NCBI GenBank assembly: GCA_017311185.1
Contig: JAESUZ010000429.1
Coordinates: 124,001 to 188,000 of the forward strand
Source of the DNA: Proteles cristata cristata
Lineage: Eukaryota; Chordata; Mammalia; Carnivora; Hyaenidae
DNA length: 64,000 nucleotides
Reading direction: 5' to 3'
In this document: piece after piece, positions 11,850-24,283 of the stretch
How the letters are laid out: every line of letters begins with the position of its first letter
Numbering within the stretch: position 1 is the first letter of the stretch
The notes under the pieces: model-generated
What the model saw: only the letters and a program-made list of their open reading frames with translations
Told to the model about the DNA's origin: nothing
Database searches by the model: none
Program-made: the position numbers and the translations under genes

Positions 11850-13054
11850 TAACAGATTAGTGAGGTAAGTTATTTAGTGAAGTCTTGTGACCTGCAGCTT
11901 TTTGTGCTCGTTCAAGGCTCACTTAGCAGTGACAAATAAGCAGCTTTCAGTTCTTATAAATGAAAACTCATGCTTTGCAGTAAGTGAACTCACAGATCAT
12001 CTGACTCTCTTCCCCAAAATGAGTCTATAGCCCCCTTGATCTGAAGATAAAATATGAAAAAATGAGGCTTCCCAGGGTTTGATGACCACTACAGTGCACC
12101 ACGGATTACAGCCTGCCTAGGACGAACTGGCCACATAGAGGCTTCACCAACACCTGCCAAAGGGCGCAGATACTTTGTCTTTTTAGGGTTGAAAGTTTCA
12201 CACAAAGGTGACACTTTGCCTCAGAGATTGCTTGTGTCACCAGATACACGTACACTTAGATAGTTGTCAAAGGACAGCTATGGAAAGGGAATGGTCATTT
12301 CTTATCAAGTGGATTTTGGTGGAATGTCCTGACACAGGCCAGGTTAAGTCACACCCTTTCCAAATGCTAATCGTTCCAAATTGGGCAGCTGTGGGTTCAG
12401 AAGTGTCACAGGCTCCTAAGATGACTTTGAACTTGAGCTAGGCATCCAAGTGCAGTAGACCTAATGACGTTTCCACAGCAGAGTCCTGCGTGCTCTGAGT
12501 GATGCCGCCCTTTTCTGGAGCTTTCTGTTGAGTTGTCTTCTGCCCGGTTGACCCAACCTCACTATCAGTAGCTCATAAATTCCATAATCCATATGGTAAG
12601 TGCAAAGTACACTCATCTTTAAGAAATATCAGCATTTGGGAAGAATTGGAAAAAGTGTCACTAATTCTTTATTTGTTTCTGTATGCTGATATTTAACCTG
12701 GATATTGAGGGGGTTTTACTAGTTCCAAAGTGTTTACAATGCAGAGATTTTTATTATTTACTTTTTATTTGTCTTTATGTTGAAAAAAAACTGGCTTCAT
12801 TCCTGTGGTCTACTAATGCCTTGGATATCAATAGGTTGTTAAGATGTGGCCAGTCATTGGATGTAAACTTAGCCTACATGGAAACACACTGGGTATTTCT
12901 TTTCAGAAAAACATCTGCCTGATACTGTGCCTGGCAGAGCCAACTGTGATCATACAGACACTTGCTTTCTGATTTTAGTTTCTTAAGTGGTACACATATA
13001 AGTATATATGTATATATATGCATACATATGCATATATGTAGCCATATTGTCTGG
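11850..13054. other. Unique sequence
   Basis: No named repeat or exon recognised, except for the alternating T/A run at its end (annotated separately). The open frames at 12208-12441 and 12683-12922 show no known family. Confidence 0.4.
12990..13045. repeat. Alternating (TA)/(CATA) simple repeat
   Basis: An alternating purine-pyrimidine run of TATATG, CATACATATG and CATATATG units. It is likely to vary in length among individuals. Confidence 0.7.
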
Positions 13055-13255
13055 CCTCACTTCTTAGCTCTGCCCTTAATAGGTGGGGTAAGCTTGGAGG
13101 TAAGTAGGTGAACCTCTCTATACTTCTTCAATAACTTGGGGGTGCAAGTAATGTTACTAGACTAATGTTATGAGCCTCACAGATCTAATCATGTTAATAT
13201 ATATAAGAAATAGCTTAAGACAGTGCCAGGCATATAGTAGGCACTTAATGAATTT
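13055..13255 (+). repeat. MIR SINE
   Basis: Ends with GACAGTGCCAGGCATATAGTAGGCACTTAATGAATT (13219-13254), the classic 3' part of MIR, preceded by a degraded core (GTGAACCTCTCTATACTTC). Sense orientation. Confidence 0.75.
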
Positions 13256-13669
13256 ACTTCACTGTTATCCTCATGGTTGAACTAACATGGCATGCTTGGA
13301 CACACGCTCTGATTGTACTATTCCTGAGAGCCAGAGCTATGCCACAGCTACATTCCTAACAATGCAGTCTAGCCTTGGTTACTGGGCCTGAAGTGAAGAT
13401 ACAACTTCCTTTGTGATTTGGGGAATGGAAACTGCTACTGGAGAGCCCATTCTAGGATTCACAGAACCACCTACTACCAGAGGACTTTACACAGAGGGCT
13501 GTTTAGAGACATCAAATTGCTGATGTTTTCTTCTGTTGAGATATTGGCAAGGAATATCTCACAGCTTTTAGAAGGACACATCACCTAGCCAGGTGAATAA
13601 TTTCCTTTCCAGTAAGTCAATAGGGCACTGTTTGAAAACATAGAATTCCCTTCCATCCCTTTTAAATAA
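13256..13669. other. Unique sequence
   Basis: Nothing recognised. Confidence 0.4.
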
Positions 13670-13775
13670 TAATGTTTTGGGATCCCCAAAGGCTGGCACT
13701 CTGTTTCATTCCTCACTTTATCCCCATTGCCAAGTGCATTTCCTGGCACCGAGGAAATGTATTTTGAGTAAAGGA
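13670..13775 (+). repeat. L2 3'-end fragment
   Basis: CAAAGGCTGGCACTCTGTTT, CTTTATCCCCATTGCCAAGT and TTTCCTGGCACCGAGGAAAT match the order of the L2 3' region (tCTTATTCATCTTTGTATCCCCAG, GTGCCTGGCACA). Confidence 0.55.
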
Positions 13776-14929
13776 ACGTGTTCGTGCATTGTTTGCCTGT
13801 GGAGGGGGCTTTGGCTACCAGCCCCTTGGATGTCCTCTAGGAGGATCAATGTGAATTCTCTGGCATGGAGACATCAGTGATGGAAACGGAGAATGTCTGG
13901 CCTCTTAACAAAGCCCAGGGACCTACAGGACTAGATATAATTGCTTCCAAAGCATGTGGGATGTAGCATGTGTTGCGCACAGTGTCTCCTTTGAGCCAAG
14001 ATGCTCGCTAATGTGCCATGGGATGGTGCACAAAACCTCACATCTGAGCAGAAGGGGCCGATGTGCACTGTGTATAATTTGATGTGTTGTGTCTGCAAAG
14101 TTTGAAGTTTGGTTTTGACTGCCCAGTAATTGATCTCAGCAGAAAAACTAAGATCGTTAGAAGAGCTTCTTAGAGCTTAAATAGAATTTTTTTTCCCTTT
14201 AGGGGAGGCTTGGAAATTTAGAAATCGGGAGGGAAGGGGACAGATGGTCACTGCTGGGGCAATTTCAAAGGAGTAAAGAAGGCAATTAGTAGAACTGAGC
14301 AAAACAATGAATCAGGAGAATTTGTGTCCAGCCCGTGTCCTGGATCTCCTCTCCATTTTCTACCAGACCCAGTGAACCCAGTTCCCTTGGTACCCAGGGA
14401 ACCCATACGTTTCCCTCTATTTTTCTACAGCTGGTCTTGAGGAAATAGAACAACTCCACAGCCTTCTTCCACTCTGAGAATGTTTTCATGTTGACAGGAG
14501 AGAACAAAGGGATGAATGAAGGAGGAAATGGCCCATGAGGTATCTGAGGCAACAGTGAGGTAGATGGGGAGGGGTTTCAGAATCCAGAAGGAGGCCTGAC
14601 ACAGACCCTGCTGAGATGATGTGTGTGGAGCCACCAGCACTATGCCTTCTTCCTTCCAGAGCCACCTGGCCCCTCGAAACTGAAAGCTGGTGTCCCTGGC
14701 CTGCACTCTGCAGCTGAGATCACCAAAGCAGTTGTCTCCTCTGGACCCAGAAGTTTTCACAAGGTAGCAACACCTCAAGTTTAACAGCATAGAGTTGAAA
14801 AAGCAATGTTGTATGAGCTCAAGCAACTCTCTTACATGGGGCCCCATCTTCCTTGTCATCCAGTGGCACCTTGCAGACAGCCCACCCCATGGAGGACTTC
14901 ATGCCTACATGGAGCTCATTTCTCTTGTT
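13776..14929. other. Unique sequence
   Basis: Two overlapping minus-strand frames (14286-14552 and 14425-14859, up to 144 codons) have no recognisable domain and no supporting signals. No repeat recognised. Confidence 0.4.
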
Positions 14930-15053
14930 GCTTAACCCATTGCACTTGTCTGTTCATTGAGGACGGGGCTTTAATACTGCCTCTGTTTTCACAGAGATGA
15001 GACAGACCGGCTCATAGATAGCTCAATAAATATTTGGCCCAGTGAATGGATAA
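14930..15053 (+). repeat. L2 3'-end fragment
   Basis: TTGAGGACGGGGCTTTAATACTG leads to ATAGCTCAATAAATATTTGG and GTGAATGGATAAG, as in the L2 3' terminus (GCTCAATAAATGTTTG, GAATGAATG). Confidence 0.55.
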
Positions 15054-17080
15054 GCCCCTCCCATGTGCAGGATGCTAATCGTGGAAAGGAGTGGTAAAAA
15101 ACACTAATGGTCCTTTAGTCTGCGCACAAGTGCGGCTTTGGAGAAGCATGACACACAGAGGGATATACAACAGACTTTGAAAATTCTGTCTGTTGAGCTA
15201 TTTCTTCCTCTGGCCCATTAAATTCTGGTCACTTGGAAATAAGATAAGGTTCTCCACTCAGTAAATAAAATATTCATGCTTGTGTTAGAGTGAAACTTTG
15301 AACCTTTTTCCTTTGGAGGCTCCTTCTCAGGGCTTCTAGAGCCAGAGAACAAGAAGGGCTGGAGTGGGACAAGGGGCTGGGAGTCTCTAGAAGCTGCTGT
15401 GTGCAGTGAAGGACGTCTCAGCAAAGGCTTCATCGTTGTGGAAAAGATGCTAAGGTCTCAAAAGTTCATCCCAATCCTGTGCACTTATACAATACCTTGT
15501 GTTTTCTTTTCATGCTAAGAAAAGTACTCATTCACTGTGAATTTTGATACTGGATGGGTTCTTATGGGTAGGCAGTCAGCTTGCTGTGGTTAGCCTGTTG
15601 TGTGGTGCAAGGCTTTTTATCATTATCATTATACTTCTTATTTTTATTTGAAGGTGTTTTCCTTTTGGCCGTCAGAATGGCAGGAATTGATGGTGGCCGG
15701 CAGGTTCAGGTCTGGCTGGAAAGAGCTGAGCCTCCATAGTTAGTACCGAGGGATCAGGAGGCCTGTGGGAGGCCTTTTCATCTCTGTGATTCTCCTTCTC
15801 CTTCTGGCTGCTTAGTGGGCTGAGCCTGTTCTGTTTCAGACATGCTGTCCACTCACAAGTCACAGAGTATGGAAAACACAATCCCTATTTTCTGAAGGCT
15901 AGCATCTCTGAGGGAGCTGCATTGTTCAGTATACAGATCCATAAAGACTAAAAATACAGAGGCCAGCCTATTAGGAGTGGCCATCTCTGTTGTAGGATGA
16001 CAGGAGTTTTTATTTACCTTATTTTTGCTTATTTAAATGTGCTAATTTTTCTGAAGTTACTTAGTAAAATGATTCATTATAAAGTGAATGATATTTTTAG
16101 ACATTTCATTTTTTAGGTAGAGAGTTTCAGAGAACAGCTTCCCTGGTGAAGTGTGCTCTAAATATAGCAACATTTTCTGCTGCATGCATGCTGGAGAGGG
16201 GCCCGCTGGGCCATGGGGAGAAGTACAGAGCAGGGAGAAGGCAGAGCAACCCAGGGTCTGAAGCCACGTGGGAAAGTGGGTCCCCTACCACTGACATTTT
16301 CATCACTGTTGAGCTACATGTGGCTTTAGGACCTCTAGAAGAGCTACCAAGTTGAGATCTGATCTGACTCAGACTTGGAAAGAAGCCTCTTTATCCCTCA
16401 ACACATCTCTCACTCTGGATCTCGAGTCCTGTCATTAGAGAGGTTGGAGTTTGGCAGGTGTGTCAGCCTACAGCTCGGGGGCAGGTCTGATTTGCACCCT
16501 CCTGCATTCACCCCTTAGGACAACCCTATGCGTGCAGCAGGATATGAATGAGACAAGCTGGATGAAAGAAGCCAGATGTCCTTGGACATACTTGTGTGAA
16601 TGAGTTCCTCCAGTTTCTTCCAGAAGCCAGATTGTGATGGAGGGACAGCGAGGAGGCAATGAGTCCATGTGTGTGCGGCATGCTGGCTGTGGGGACAAGA
16701 TGCTCGAGGGCATCTCTGCGAAGTTCAGACAGGCCCTCTGTCACTTTGGGTGTTCATGGGTTGCAGGCAGTGGAGATGGATTGTCCCCCCTGAGAGGAAA
16801 TGGGGGATTTGTTGGATGTGGGGGAAACTCATGGAGGGAATCAAAGAGAAGACTCGGAAGGGCAGGGCGGTTGACCCTCAGGAAGATGAAAGCTCGTCAG
16901 CAGTTTCAACACTGACATACTTTGGGGATGAATTTACACACTTTGTTCTGCCCCCTTGGCGTCTGCACTCAGGTTCACAAGCAGCAAGAGTGGGGTGCTG
17001 GCCCAGGTTGAATCCCATGAGCACCGTGGCAGTGGGAGACACAGAGCTTGCTCGCTGGTCTCCAGACAGGACTCAGTGAC
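15054..17080. other. Unique sequence
   Basis: About 2 kb without a repeat that I recognise. Several small overlapping frames at 16468-17079 (up to 136 codons) use unrelated frames on both strands, which argues against a gene. Confidence 0.4.
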
Positions 17081-17096
17081 AAGAGGGTACATCCCT

Positions 17097-17315
17097 TGGG
17101 GTGCCTGGGTGGCTCAGTTGGTTGAGCATCTGGCTTGAGCTCAGGTCCTGATCTCATGGTTTGTGGGCTCAAGCCCCACGTCGGGCTCTGTGCTGACAGC
17201 TCAGAGCCTGGAGTCTGCTTCAGATTCTGTGTCTCCCTCTCTCTCTGCCCCTCCCTTGCTCATGCTGTTTCTCTCTGTCTCAAAAATAAATAAACTATAC
17301 AAAAAATTTTTTAAA
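17097..17315 (+). mobile_element. Feliform CAN-SINE
   Basis: Head GGGGTGCCTGGGTGGCTCAG, box B region GGGCTCAAGCCCC, ACGTCGGGCTCTGTGCTGAC and a CAAAAATAAATAAAC tail. A perfect 16-bp target duplication AAGAGGGTACATCCCT flanks it at 17081-17096 and 17316-17331. The undecayed duplication points to a fairly recent insertion. Confidence 0.96.
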
Positions 17316-17331
17316 AAGAGGGTACATCCCT

Positions 17332-18229
17332 CACTCCAGCAAAGCCTGAGCTTTATTACTGAAGGGAAGTGGCTATTCTGTGGCAGAACAACTAGTAGGT
17401 GTTATCCTCAGCCATGGGACTTGTGATGGGAATGACGGCCTCCCTGTTGTCTTTGGAGACCCAGCAGAGCAGGACCGGCCGCTTTGTGACTCTTGGCTTT
17501 GAGGTCAAGAGAGATGATGAGTTTCACAGGGAGGTGTTATTTAGTAAATGAAGCTAGAGATTATCCCAGGAAAATGAATAAAAGTAATCACTGTTCTCTC
17601 CAGAGTTTAAGAAGCCAAATACAATAGAGCCTTTATCTATCCCAATCTGGTAGAGAACAGAACAGTCTCTAGGGATCTAGGATTTTTATCTTCCCAGCCG
17701 ATCCTGTCTCAGGTGTGATAAATGAAGTCAGAATACATTGCTCAGGATCACTGCTATCGTCTCTCTGTCTCTCTCATATATCCTACCTGCCTAAATATGT
17801 TAGGGAACATTTATTATTTAATTTGAGTCTGACAAGGGACAGAATCCCTCCACAATATTTCAAAAGAGCTACAACATTGTAGAAACTATGTTCCTACATC
17901 TCTTTTCTATTATTCAGAGGGGCAGTGGTGATGAGCATATTCCCTGACATCTTTCAAAGGAGCTCCCTCAGAGCGGAGTGATTCAGACATGGAAAAACAT
18001 GTTCTATCTTGTTCTGAAACACATTGTTTTAAGAGAGAGAATGTTGGATGGAAGGTTATTTAAGAGGTCATGGTTGAACTCAGAGACTGTCAAGAGACAG
18101 ACACTCTGAGGCTTCCTCAAAAATCATTTTTGGTAGCAATATGTGACTCTTTTAAAGAGTCACATTTGGAAGCAATATTTGACTCTTTTAAAGAAATTTA
18201 AAAGTAATACTTTTTATTCAATATCTTCT
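17332..18229. other. Mostly unique sequence
   Basis: No repeat family recognised apart from the small palindromic tandem repeat at 18135-18194. Confidence 0.4.
18135..18194. repeat. 36-bp-period direct repeat containing an 11-bp-arm palindrome
   Basis: AGCAATATGTGACTCTTTTA (18135) recurs as AGCAATATTTGACTCTTTTA (18171), a 24-bp near-identical repeat with a 36-bp period. Within the first copy, TGTGACTCTTT (18142-18152) and AAAGAGTCACA (18154-18164) are exact inverse complements separated by one base. Confidence 0.9.
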
Positions 18230-19460
18230 ATAAATTACTTTGTATTCCCAACAATATACTTCTGAAATTTTTCAATGTCAGTACATATAGCTCACCTTAT
18301 TCTTCTCTCTCTTACATAGCATTTCATGTCTGGATATGCCACAATTTGTTACTGGATCCTGGCCCTGACAGTTACTTTGTTTCTCAGTTTTCATTATTAT
18401 AAATAATCATGAGATGAATTTCCCTCTACACACTGTTTGTGCACATGCATAAATACCTCTCAGGGTGAATATGTGTAAAACACTCACATGCATGTGGTTC
18501 TTAATCAGTCTCAGACTTATGTTTGTGAATAGTCAGTCTTCCCACACCATTCCTGAGTTGTCCATCTTTTCCACTGAATGGAAGCTACTAGTTCCTGTGT
18601 ATGAAAATCACACTGTAGCTGTACACACCCATGTTCATCCAAACCATCTAACCTGGTCCTTCTATTTATCTGACTTTATCCTAGTGTCACATTATTTTCA
18701 TCACTGTAATTTATCATGAAATAATCTGAACATTATCTTGACTATTTTTGCACATACTCACTTCTGCTAGAAATGCTATAGAGATTTTTGACTGGAATTA
18801 CGATTTTAGATGTTTGTAGAGGACAACCATCTTTCTAATATTGTCTTTCCATCCGTAAATATTTCAGTTCATTTGAACCTTCTTTTGCATTCCTCAGTAT
18901 ACACAGGAGTGACTATAATTCAGTGTTCATGTGTCCATTGTTAATTCAGAAATCCAGTTCAGTTTTGTGCGTGGCTCTTGTAACCTATCACTTTATGGAC
19001 TCATTCAAAAATTCTGTGAGTTTTTTTCCTATATTACTTGGAATTTTTTTATATAGGCAACTGTTTCATTTGCACATAAAGACAGTTTTGCATTTTCCAT
19101 CCTAATTTGTGTGCTTTTTATGTTTTCCTTGCTTTATTGTACAGACTCCACATCCACCACTATGCCAACCAAGAGTGTGACACAGATTCTTTCCTTGGTC
19201 TTTGTCTAACAGAGAGAGCATTCCATCTCCCACACTTACTTACGTAGGCTGTAGCTCTTGTTTTCTTTTAGGCGAGGAAGTCCTCCTGTACTCCTCACTT
19301 GCCAAGACTTTTTTTTTTTTTTTTTATCATGAACGGGTATTGATTTTGTTAGTTTTTTCCTGCATCCACTGATATGATTGTTGTCCTGTAATCTGTTGAT
19401 TTGGTGAGTTGCATTGATTGGATTTTAGATGTTGAACCAGCCTTGCACCTGTGGAATAAA

Positions 19461-19462
<2 letters not shown>
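18230..19462 (-). mobile_element. Old LINE-1, antisense, 3' end plus ORF2 part
   Basis: On the plus strand the left part reads like an inverted L1M 3' region (TACATATAGCTCACCTTATTC, CATTATTATAAATAATCATG). The right part is inverted ORF2 (ATCATGAACGGGTATTGATT, CTGCATCCACTGATATGATTG, GATGTTGAACCAGCCTTGCA, CTGTGGAATAAATC). The order fits one minus-strand element with internal loss, though two insertions are possible. A T-run at 19312-19325 breaks the ORF2 part. All frames are broken. Confidence 0.65.

Positions 19463-19506
<44 letters not shown>
19463..19506. repeat. (TG)n microsatellite
   Basis: An uninterrupted dinucleotide run of 22 GT units directly abutting the L1 fragment. Long pure runs like this are usually polymorphic. 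Confidence 0.97.
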
Positions 19507-19509
<3 letters not shown>

Positions 19510-19534
19510 ATTAGCTTCTTAGTGTTAGATAAGG

Positions 19535-19785
19535 AGAATTGGGAAGGCTTCTCTGAGAGCTGACTTTGGAGCTGAGACCTGAATTATGGAAACAGGTGGA
19601 CTGGAGTAAATCTGACAGAGGGAACAGCAAAGACAGAGGCTGGGGGCTATGTGTGGTGTGTGCAGAAAGGAAGGAGGGTCAGTGTGGTTACAGCACAGGG
19701 ACAGGTGGAGGATCACAGGACACTTAGTCCCAGATGGAAACAGGACAGCTCACGGAGGGTCTTACAGAATAGCTTTTCTCTTCTC
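19535..19785 (-). repeat. L2 internal fragment, antisense
   Basis: GGAAGGCTTCTCTGAGAGCT, GAGCTGAGACCTGAATTATG, CAGAGGGAACAGCAAAGACA and GGAGGGTCTTACAGAATAG follow the inverse of the L2 region whose sense strand reads CATTCAGGTCTCAGCTCAAATG and CAGAGAGGCCTTCC. Confidence 0.7.
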
Positions 19786-19786
19786 T

Positions 19787-20023
19787 CCTTCCTTCCTTCC
19801 CTCTCTCCTTCCTTCCATCTTTTCTTCCCTCCCTACCCTCCCCCTTCACCCTTTCCTCCTTCCTCCCTCCCTTCCTTCCTTCCTCCTTTCCCTCTTTCCT
19901 TTCTTCCTTCCTCCCTTCCTTTCTTCTCTCCCTCTTTCCTTCTCTCCTTCCCTCTTTCTTTTCCTTCCTTCCCTCCCCCTTACTTCCTCCCTTCCTTCCT
20001 TCCCTCCCTCTCTCCCTTCCTTC
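19787..20023. repeat. Polypyrimidine (CCTT)n tract
   Basis: About 237 bp almost entirely C and T, built from degenerate CCTT, CTTT and CCCT units. A few A's interrupt it (for example in CCATC, CCTACC and CACCC). The strand asymmetry holds three plus-strand frames and one minus-strand frame open, giving meaningless Ser/Pro/Leu/Phe-rich or Arg/Lys/Glu/Gly-rich translations. Confidence 0.95.
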
Positions 20024-23000
20024 AATCAACAAAGTTTTCTAATAAATGGCAATAACTCACAATAATGATGTCATCCATTTAGACCAGTTCCTTATAGCCT
20101 TGTTTCCCCTTCCAAATGAGCTAATTATAAACATAAAATTATTTCTGAGCAGAAATTAGGGTTCTATTACTGAATTTATTAACAAAAATCAATAAAGGTA
20201 ATTTAATTTTGCTTGATGTATTTTTGTGCTCTTAATGACCACAAAAAATAATTTGTTAAGTCAGAGCTAAAGTTGATGAGGCAAATATTTTGTAATAAGT
20301 TTTTGATTATATATTATTTTATCTTATAGCTTGTTTATTTTATTGTATATAAGCATATATATGTGTGTGTATATACATACATATACATATATATATATAA
20401 TTTTCTTACCAATTTCTCAAAAAAATGACTGCTGTACTGTAAGAATTCCTGAAGAGTCATTTACTGTAATTGTTCTGGTAATTAACTTACAAATGTTTAT
20501 TTTCAAAGACTTCCCTCCTGAACAAGTAATAGCATATATGTTCTACCCAAGCAAATGGAGGTGGTGATAATGATAAATTGATAACCAAAACAGTTCCTTC
20601 TAATTTAAGGTTTCCCTTTCAATGACTATATTAGGTGTATCAGAAATAATCATTTACCAGAAGCACATTAGTAAAACACAGCACTCACAACTGCATATGA
20701 ATTTTAATTGAATTCTTTGGTATTCCAGAAGCCAAGTACTTGCTAACCCACAGCATTTACTTTCTCTGTCACCACTGACTTTTCCATTCTTGACTAACAA
20801 ACCTTTCCCATATTTTTGCTTTTAGTGAAAATGATTTGCAAAGTCATTCCAAACTGATTAGAACCCTTTTTATACCACCAAATTCTTTTCTTCCTTGTAG
20901 AAGCTGTTCTAATGGCATCATCTGAGAAAAGTATTTTAGGAGGCCTGTAAATTTTATATATGGGATATGTATATTGTATTCCTTCTTTTCTGTCTTCACT
21001 GCTCAATACTGCTAATGAAATAAACAAGCTGAGGAACCAGAAAGTGTGGACGAAGATTTATTGAAATAAGTTACTTATTAATAACTTAGCTTGGATATCT
21101 AGCTGCTTGTTATTGTATTAAAATGCTCTTCCTCAAGGGCAAATCTTTATTGCAAGTAAGATTGAATAATTTTGAAAATACAGAAAAATAGTGCTATGAG
21201 AGCAGTTTTCAAAAATGTTACAGTAGATTATTCACAGGAATAAATTAAAATGCAGATTTAAGAGGAAGAGATTCAATAGATGTGGGACCTGATTTCTGTA
21301 TGTGTAAAATAAATGTGTTCCACTAAATCTTCTCTTGGACTCTAGAAACTCAAACATTCTATGGACATAGGCACTTCTAATTTTAAAATTTTTGTTTCTT
21401 ATAAATTTTGTAATAATTTTGCCTAAGTCTGGGAACAATTATTTATTTAATGATTGTAGCTTGATAAAGCCAATTCAAAATACCAGATTTTAGGGCATCC
21501 CTGTTATAAGCAAGGAATAATAAAAACTATCCTTATGGATCAGGTGGATGATACTATCATATCAGAATAGCTAGACCTGGACCGTTGGCACAGAGGGGAC
21601 ATCTTGTTGGTCTTGGGGGGTTTACCTGGGTTGTCTCTGGAGAGGGGCCACATGGCTCAGACCCAGACTCTTCTTTTCTTTCTTTGAATCAGGGGCCACT
21701 TCTCTCCTATTTTTGGTAGGACCATGATTCACTACCCCTAATACTAGAATACAACTAAAAACCAGTCATCTAATTAGAAGTAAAAAGAAATCTCTGTCCT
21801 CAAAAAAGGCGTGTTGACCTGAGGTAGTTACTGTTGAGTCTCTCAGATGAGCTTGAAGCCAGTCCAGACCCAGGGTGAGCTTCAGAGGTTGTCCCATTCT
21901 CCACGTGTATGCGTTTGAAGATTGAGCAGGCTCTGAACCCTTCAGGGCAGGGGTCCAGCTGACAGGGGCCCTGGTGCCCACATAGTGCCCACTATTTCTA
22001 CACTTCCTGCCTCCCCTCGGGGCCGTTCTGAGTGAAATGCAGCTTGAAAGCCCGATGGGGAGGAAGAAAGGAGGCAGATTCTCCACCCAGGACTGGTCTG
22101 CAGGAGAAGACTTCCCAGCCCTACTTTCACTCCCCCTTCTTCCTGCAAGACCCTACCCTGCTTTACTTAGAAACCTGGCTCCATCTGGGTGATGAAATAC
22201 CAGCATATCTGCAGTCAGTTTTCATTTTCACATGTTAACCGATCTTTGAATCTTTACAAAGCCACAGATCCACTATGGTTGCCAAGAGGCACAGAGTGTA
22301 AAAGGCCAACCAAGAATGTGGGAAGACGTGGAGAGAAGCTTTCTTCCCTCATCTTCATAGATTTGTACATACAAGGTACCAAGTGGTGTGGGTGGTTAGT
22401 TCAGAGACTACTCAGTTAGAGACAGACTGTGAGAATCTCTTCTGCCCCAAAGAAGAGACGAGAGAAGAGGGGGAGAGAAACACTGATCAGAAGTGGGAAT
22501 TTGCACAAAATAATGTTTAATTAGAGATGATGTAGAAAGAGTTCCCATCTCCTTACCTAATACTCTTGGAAGCACCTGACTCTGCAACTCAGCCGCTGCT
22601 TATCCACCGCTTTCACAGAGACCAGAGTCATAAAACAACTGGAGGGATATTCCAGTAAGAACTTTGCTTATCGGCAAGCCTCTACTGAGCGACATTTTAC
22701 AGTTAGTAGTTTACCTCCAGGAGATAATTAACATCTGTCCTGGTATTTAGATGATGTTTTATAAAATGCTCTGGAGAGTTATAAACACACACACAATTAA
22801 GGAAAATGTGTTATTCTTCAAAAGTATCTTCTGTTCTTCTTACCAAAGGCCTAAATTTAATATTTAACACCCTACCATTGGAGTTGATTTGTACTGAAAA
22901 AGGAAATGTAGAAAACTCTATTTCTCCAAAATAACAAATCAGACTATGCACAACTACTGCTCTCTATATGCTCTTTGTAAGATACATATCTTGTCTTGTT

Positions 23001-23044
23001 ATTCAAGCAGTTTTAAAGACTTCTGCCTCTTTATTCACACTGAG
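20024..23044. other. Long mostly unique stretch
   Basis: About 3 kb without a recognised interspersed repeat, other than the TA-rich run at 20338-20400. The 106-codon minus frame at 21766-22086 has no recognisable domain. This is one of the larger stretches in the window apparently free of young insertions. Confidence 0.4.
20338..20400. repeat. (TA)/(TG)/(CATA) simple repeat
   Basis: Alternating purine-pyrimidine sequence TATATGTGTGTGTATATACA followed by CATACATATACATATATATA. Confidence 0.75.
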
Positions 23045-23265
23045 AGGCAGTTAAGACACAGATTTGAAGTCTGGTAAACCTAAGAAAGATCTTCAATTGG
23101 CTGCTTATTAGTTGAGTGAATTCAAGCCAGTTACTTAGCTCTTCAGGACCACATCTGCAGATGTGAATTTCCTTCCCGCTTATTGATGGGAATGATGAGA
23201 CCCATCTCATAGAGGTGTTTAGGAATTAGATGGCATAGTAAATTCTAAATGGTAGCTGTCATCAT
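23045..23265 (+). repeat. MIR SINE
   Basis: CAGATTTGAAGTCTGGTAAA, CTTATTAGTTGAGTGAATTC, CAGTTACTTAGCTCTTCAGG, TGATGGGAATGATGAGACCC and ATCTCATAGAGGTGTTTAGG follow the full MIR order in sense orientation, including the CTCATAGGGTTGTTGTGAGG-like block. Confidence 0.75.
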
Positions 23266-23267
23266 TA

Positions 23268-23372
23268 TTAGTTTGGGCCAGTAACCATCAAGTGTTGGAG
23301 TCAGATTCAAACTCAAGGAGTCTGGATTGGAGAGCCTGGCCTTATAACCATGGTGTTACTCTGTATGTAAGA
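23268..23372 (-). repeat. MIR 5'-part, antisense
   Basis: GATTCAAACTCAAGGAGTCT, then GGCCTTATAACCATGGTGTTA is the inverse of the MIR 5' region (TAGTGGTTAAGAGC, TCTGGAGTCAGA, GGGTTCAAATCC). It lies tail to tail with the sense MIR just upstream. Confidence 0.6.
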
Positions 23373-24283
23373 CATGAGGGAGTTTGGAAACAGGACAGTG
23401 GCCAAGTTGGAAGAGGAAGGTGATGTTGCTCAGTGAAGTACCAAAGAACATCTCATATACAGAGGCATTCGGCTTTTTAAAATGTTTATTAGAATATTAA
23501 AAGTTTACTTGTAAAGAGTGAGTCATCCTCCAGGTAGACTCGCTGGCCAGGTTAAAATTACAAGCATTTGAAGGAAAAAAAAGGAAATGTTGCCAAGGTC
23601 ACCACATTATCTGTTCCAGTCGGGACACAGTGGCTGCAGCATGAGGGTCACAGTCAGAGGTCATTCCCAGGGTTTCTAGACAGCAACCAAGGCAGAATCA
23701 GGGCTTGTCTCTGCCGGAGTCCCGGTTCATGGAATATATGAAGAATTTGTTACTTTGGAACCAAAAATCATTAGGGTAACCTTGTTTTTGTTATTATTGT
23801 TAGCATTGCCCTTGCTATTGTTTTTGCTTACTCCTTTGTTTGTTTGCTTTGTCTCAGGATGATAGTATTTTTTTCTTCTGTTTGCATATTTATTTATTCA
23901 TCACTGGTAGATGGCATGCTCAGTGATATTGGAAGAAGGCCACGTTCTCAGGCTTATATTTTCTCCAGTAGATTCTCCAGTGCCTTGGAGTAATACAGTG
24001 TATGGAAGCAGGGAGGTTTGGCACGATTTTTAAATTTGATTTTTAAATCCTCAGCACCCAGTATGTCATACAACTCTGTAGTCATTTGGTAATTATTCAT
24101 GCAATTGCCTGTTATTTAATAAAACAGCTTACATGGTTTGTAAATGCTTTTCATTCCTATTCTGTATCCTAGGTGGCTATCAGTGGTATTTGTGCCCATG
24201 ACTTATCATCTTATTTTCATATGTACATTTAGCTGCTTATGACTTGACTGTTTATCCCAAAGGCACATTAACAGGACTATTGG
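23373..24283. other. Unique sequence, possible L2 trace
   Basis: Around 23900-24000 there is a weak resemblance to the L2 3' region (TAGATGGCATGCTCAGTGATA, CCAGTGCCTTGGAGTAATAC). Otherwise nothing recognised. Confidence 0.35.

Noticed and set aside
19649..20065. Two plus-strand frames of 134-138 codons and a minus frame of 102 codons
   Set aside because: They are translations of the polypyrimidine tract. The absence of stops follows from base composition.
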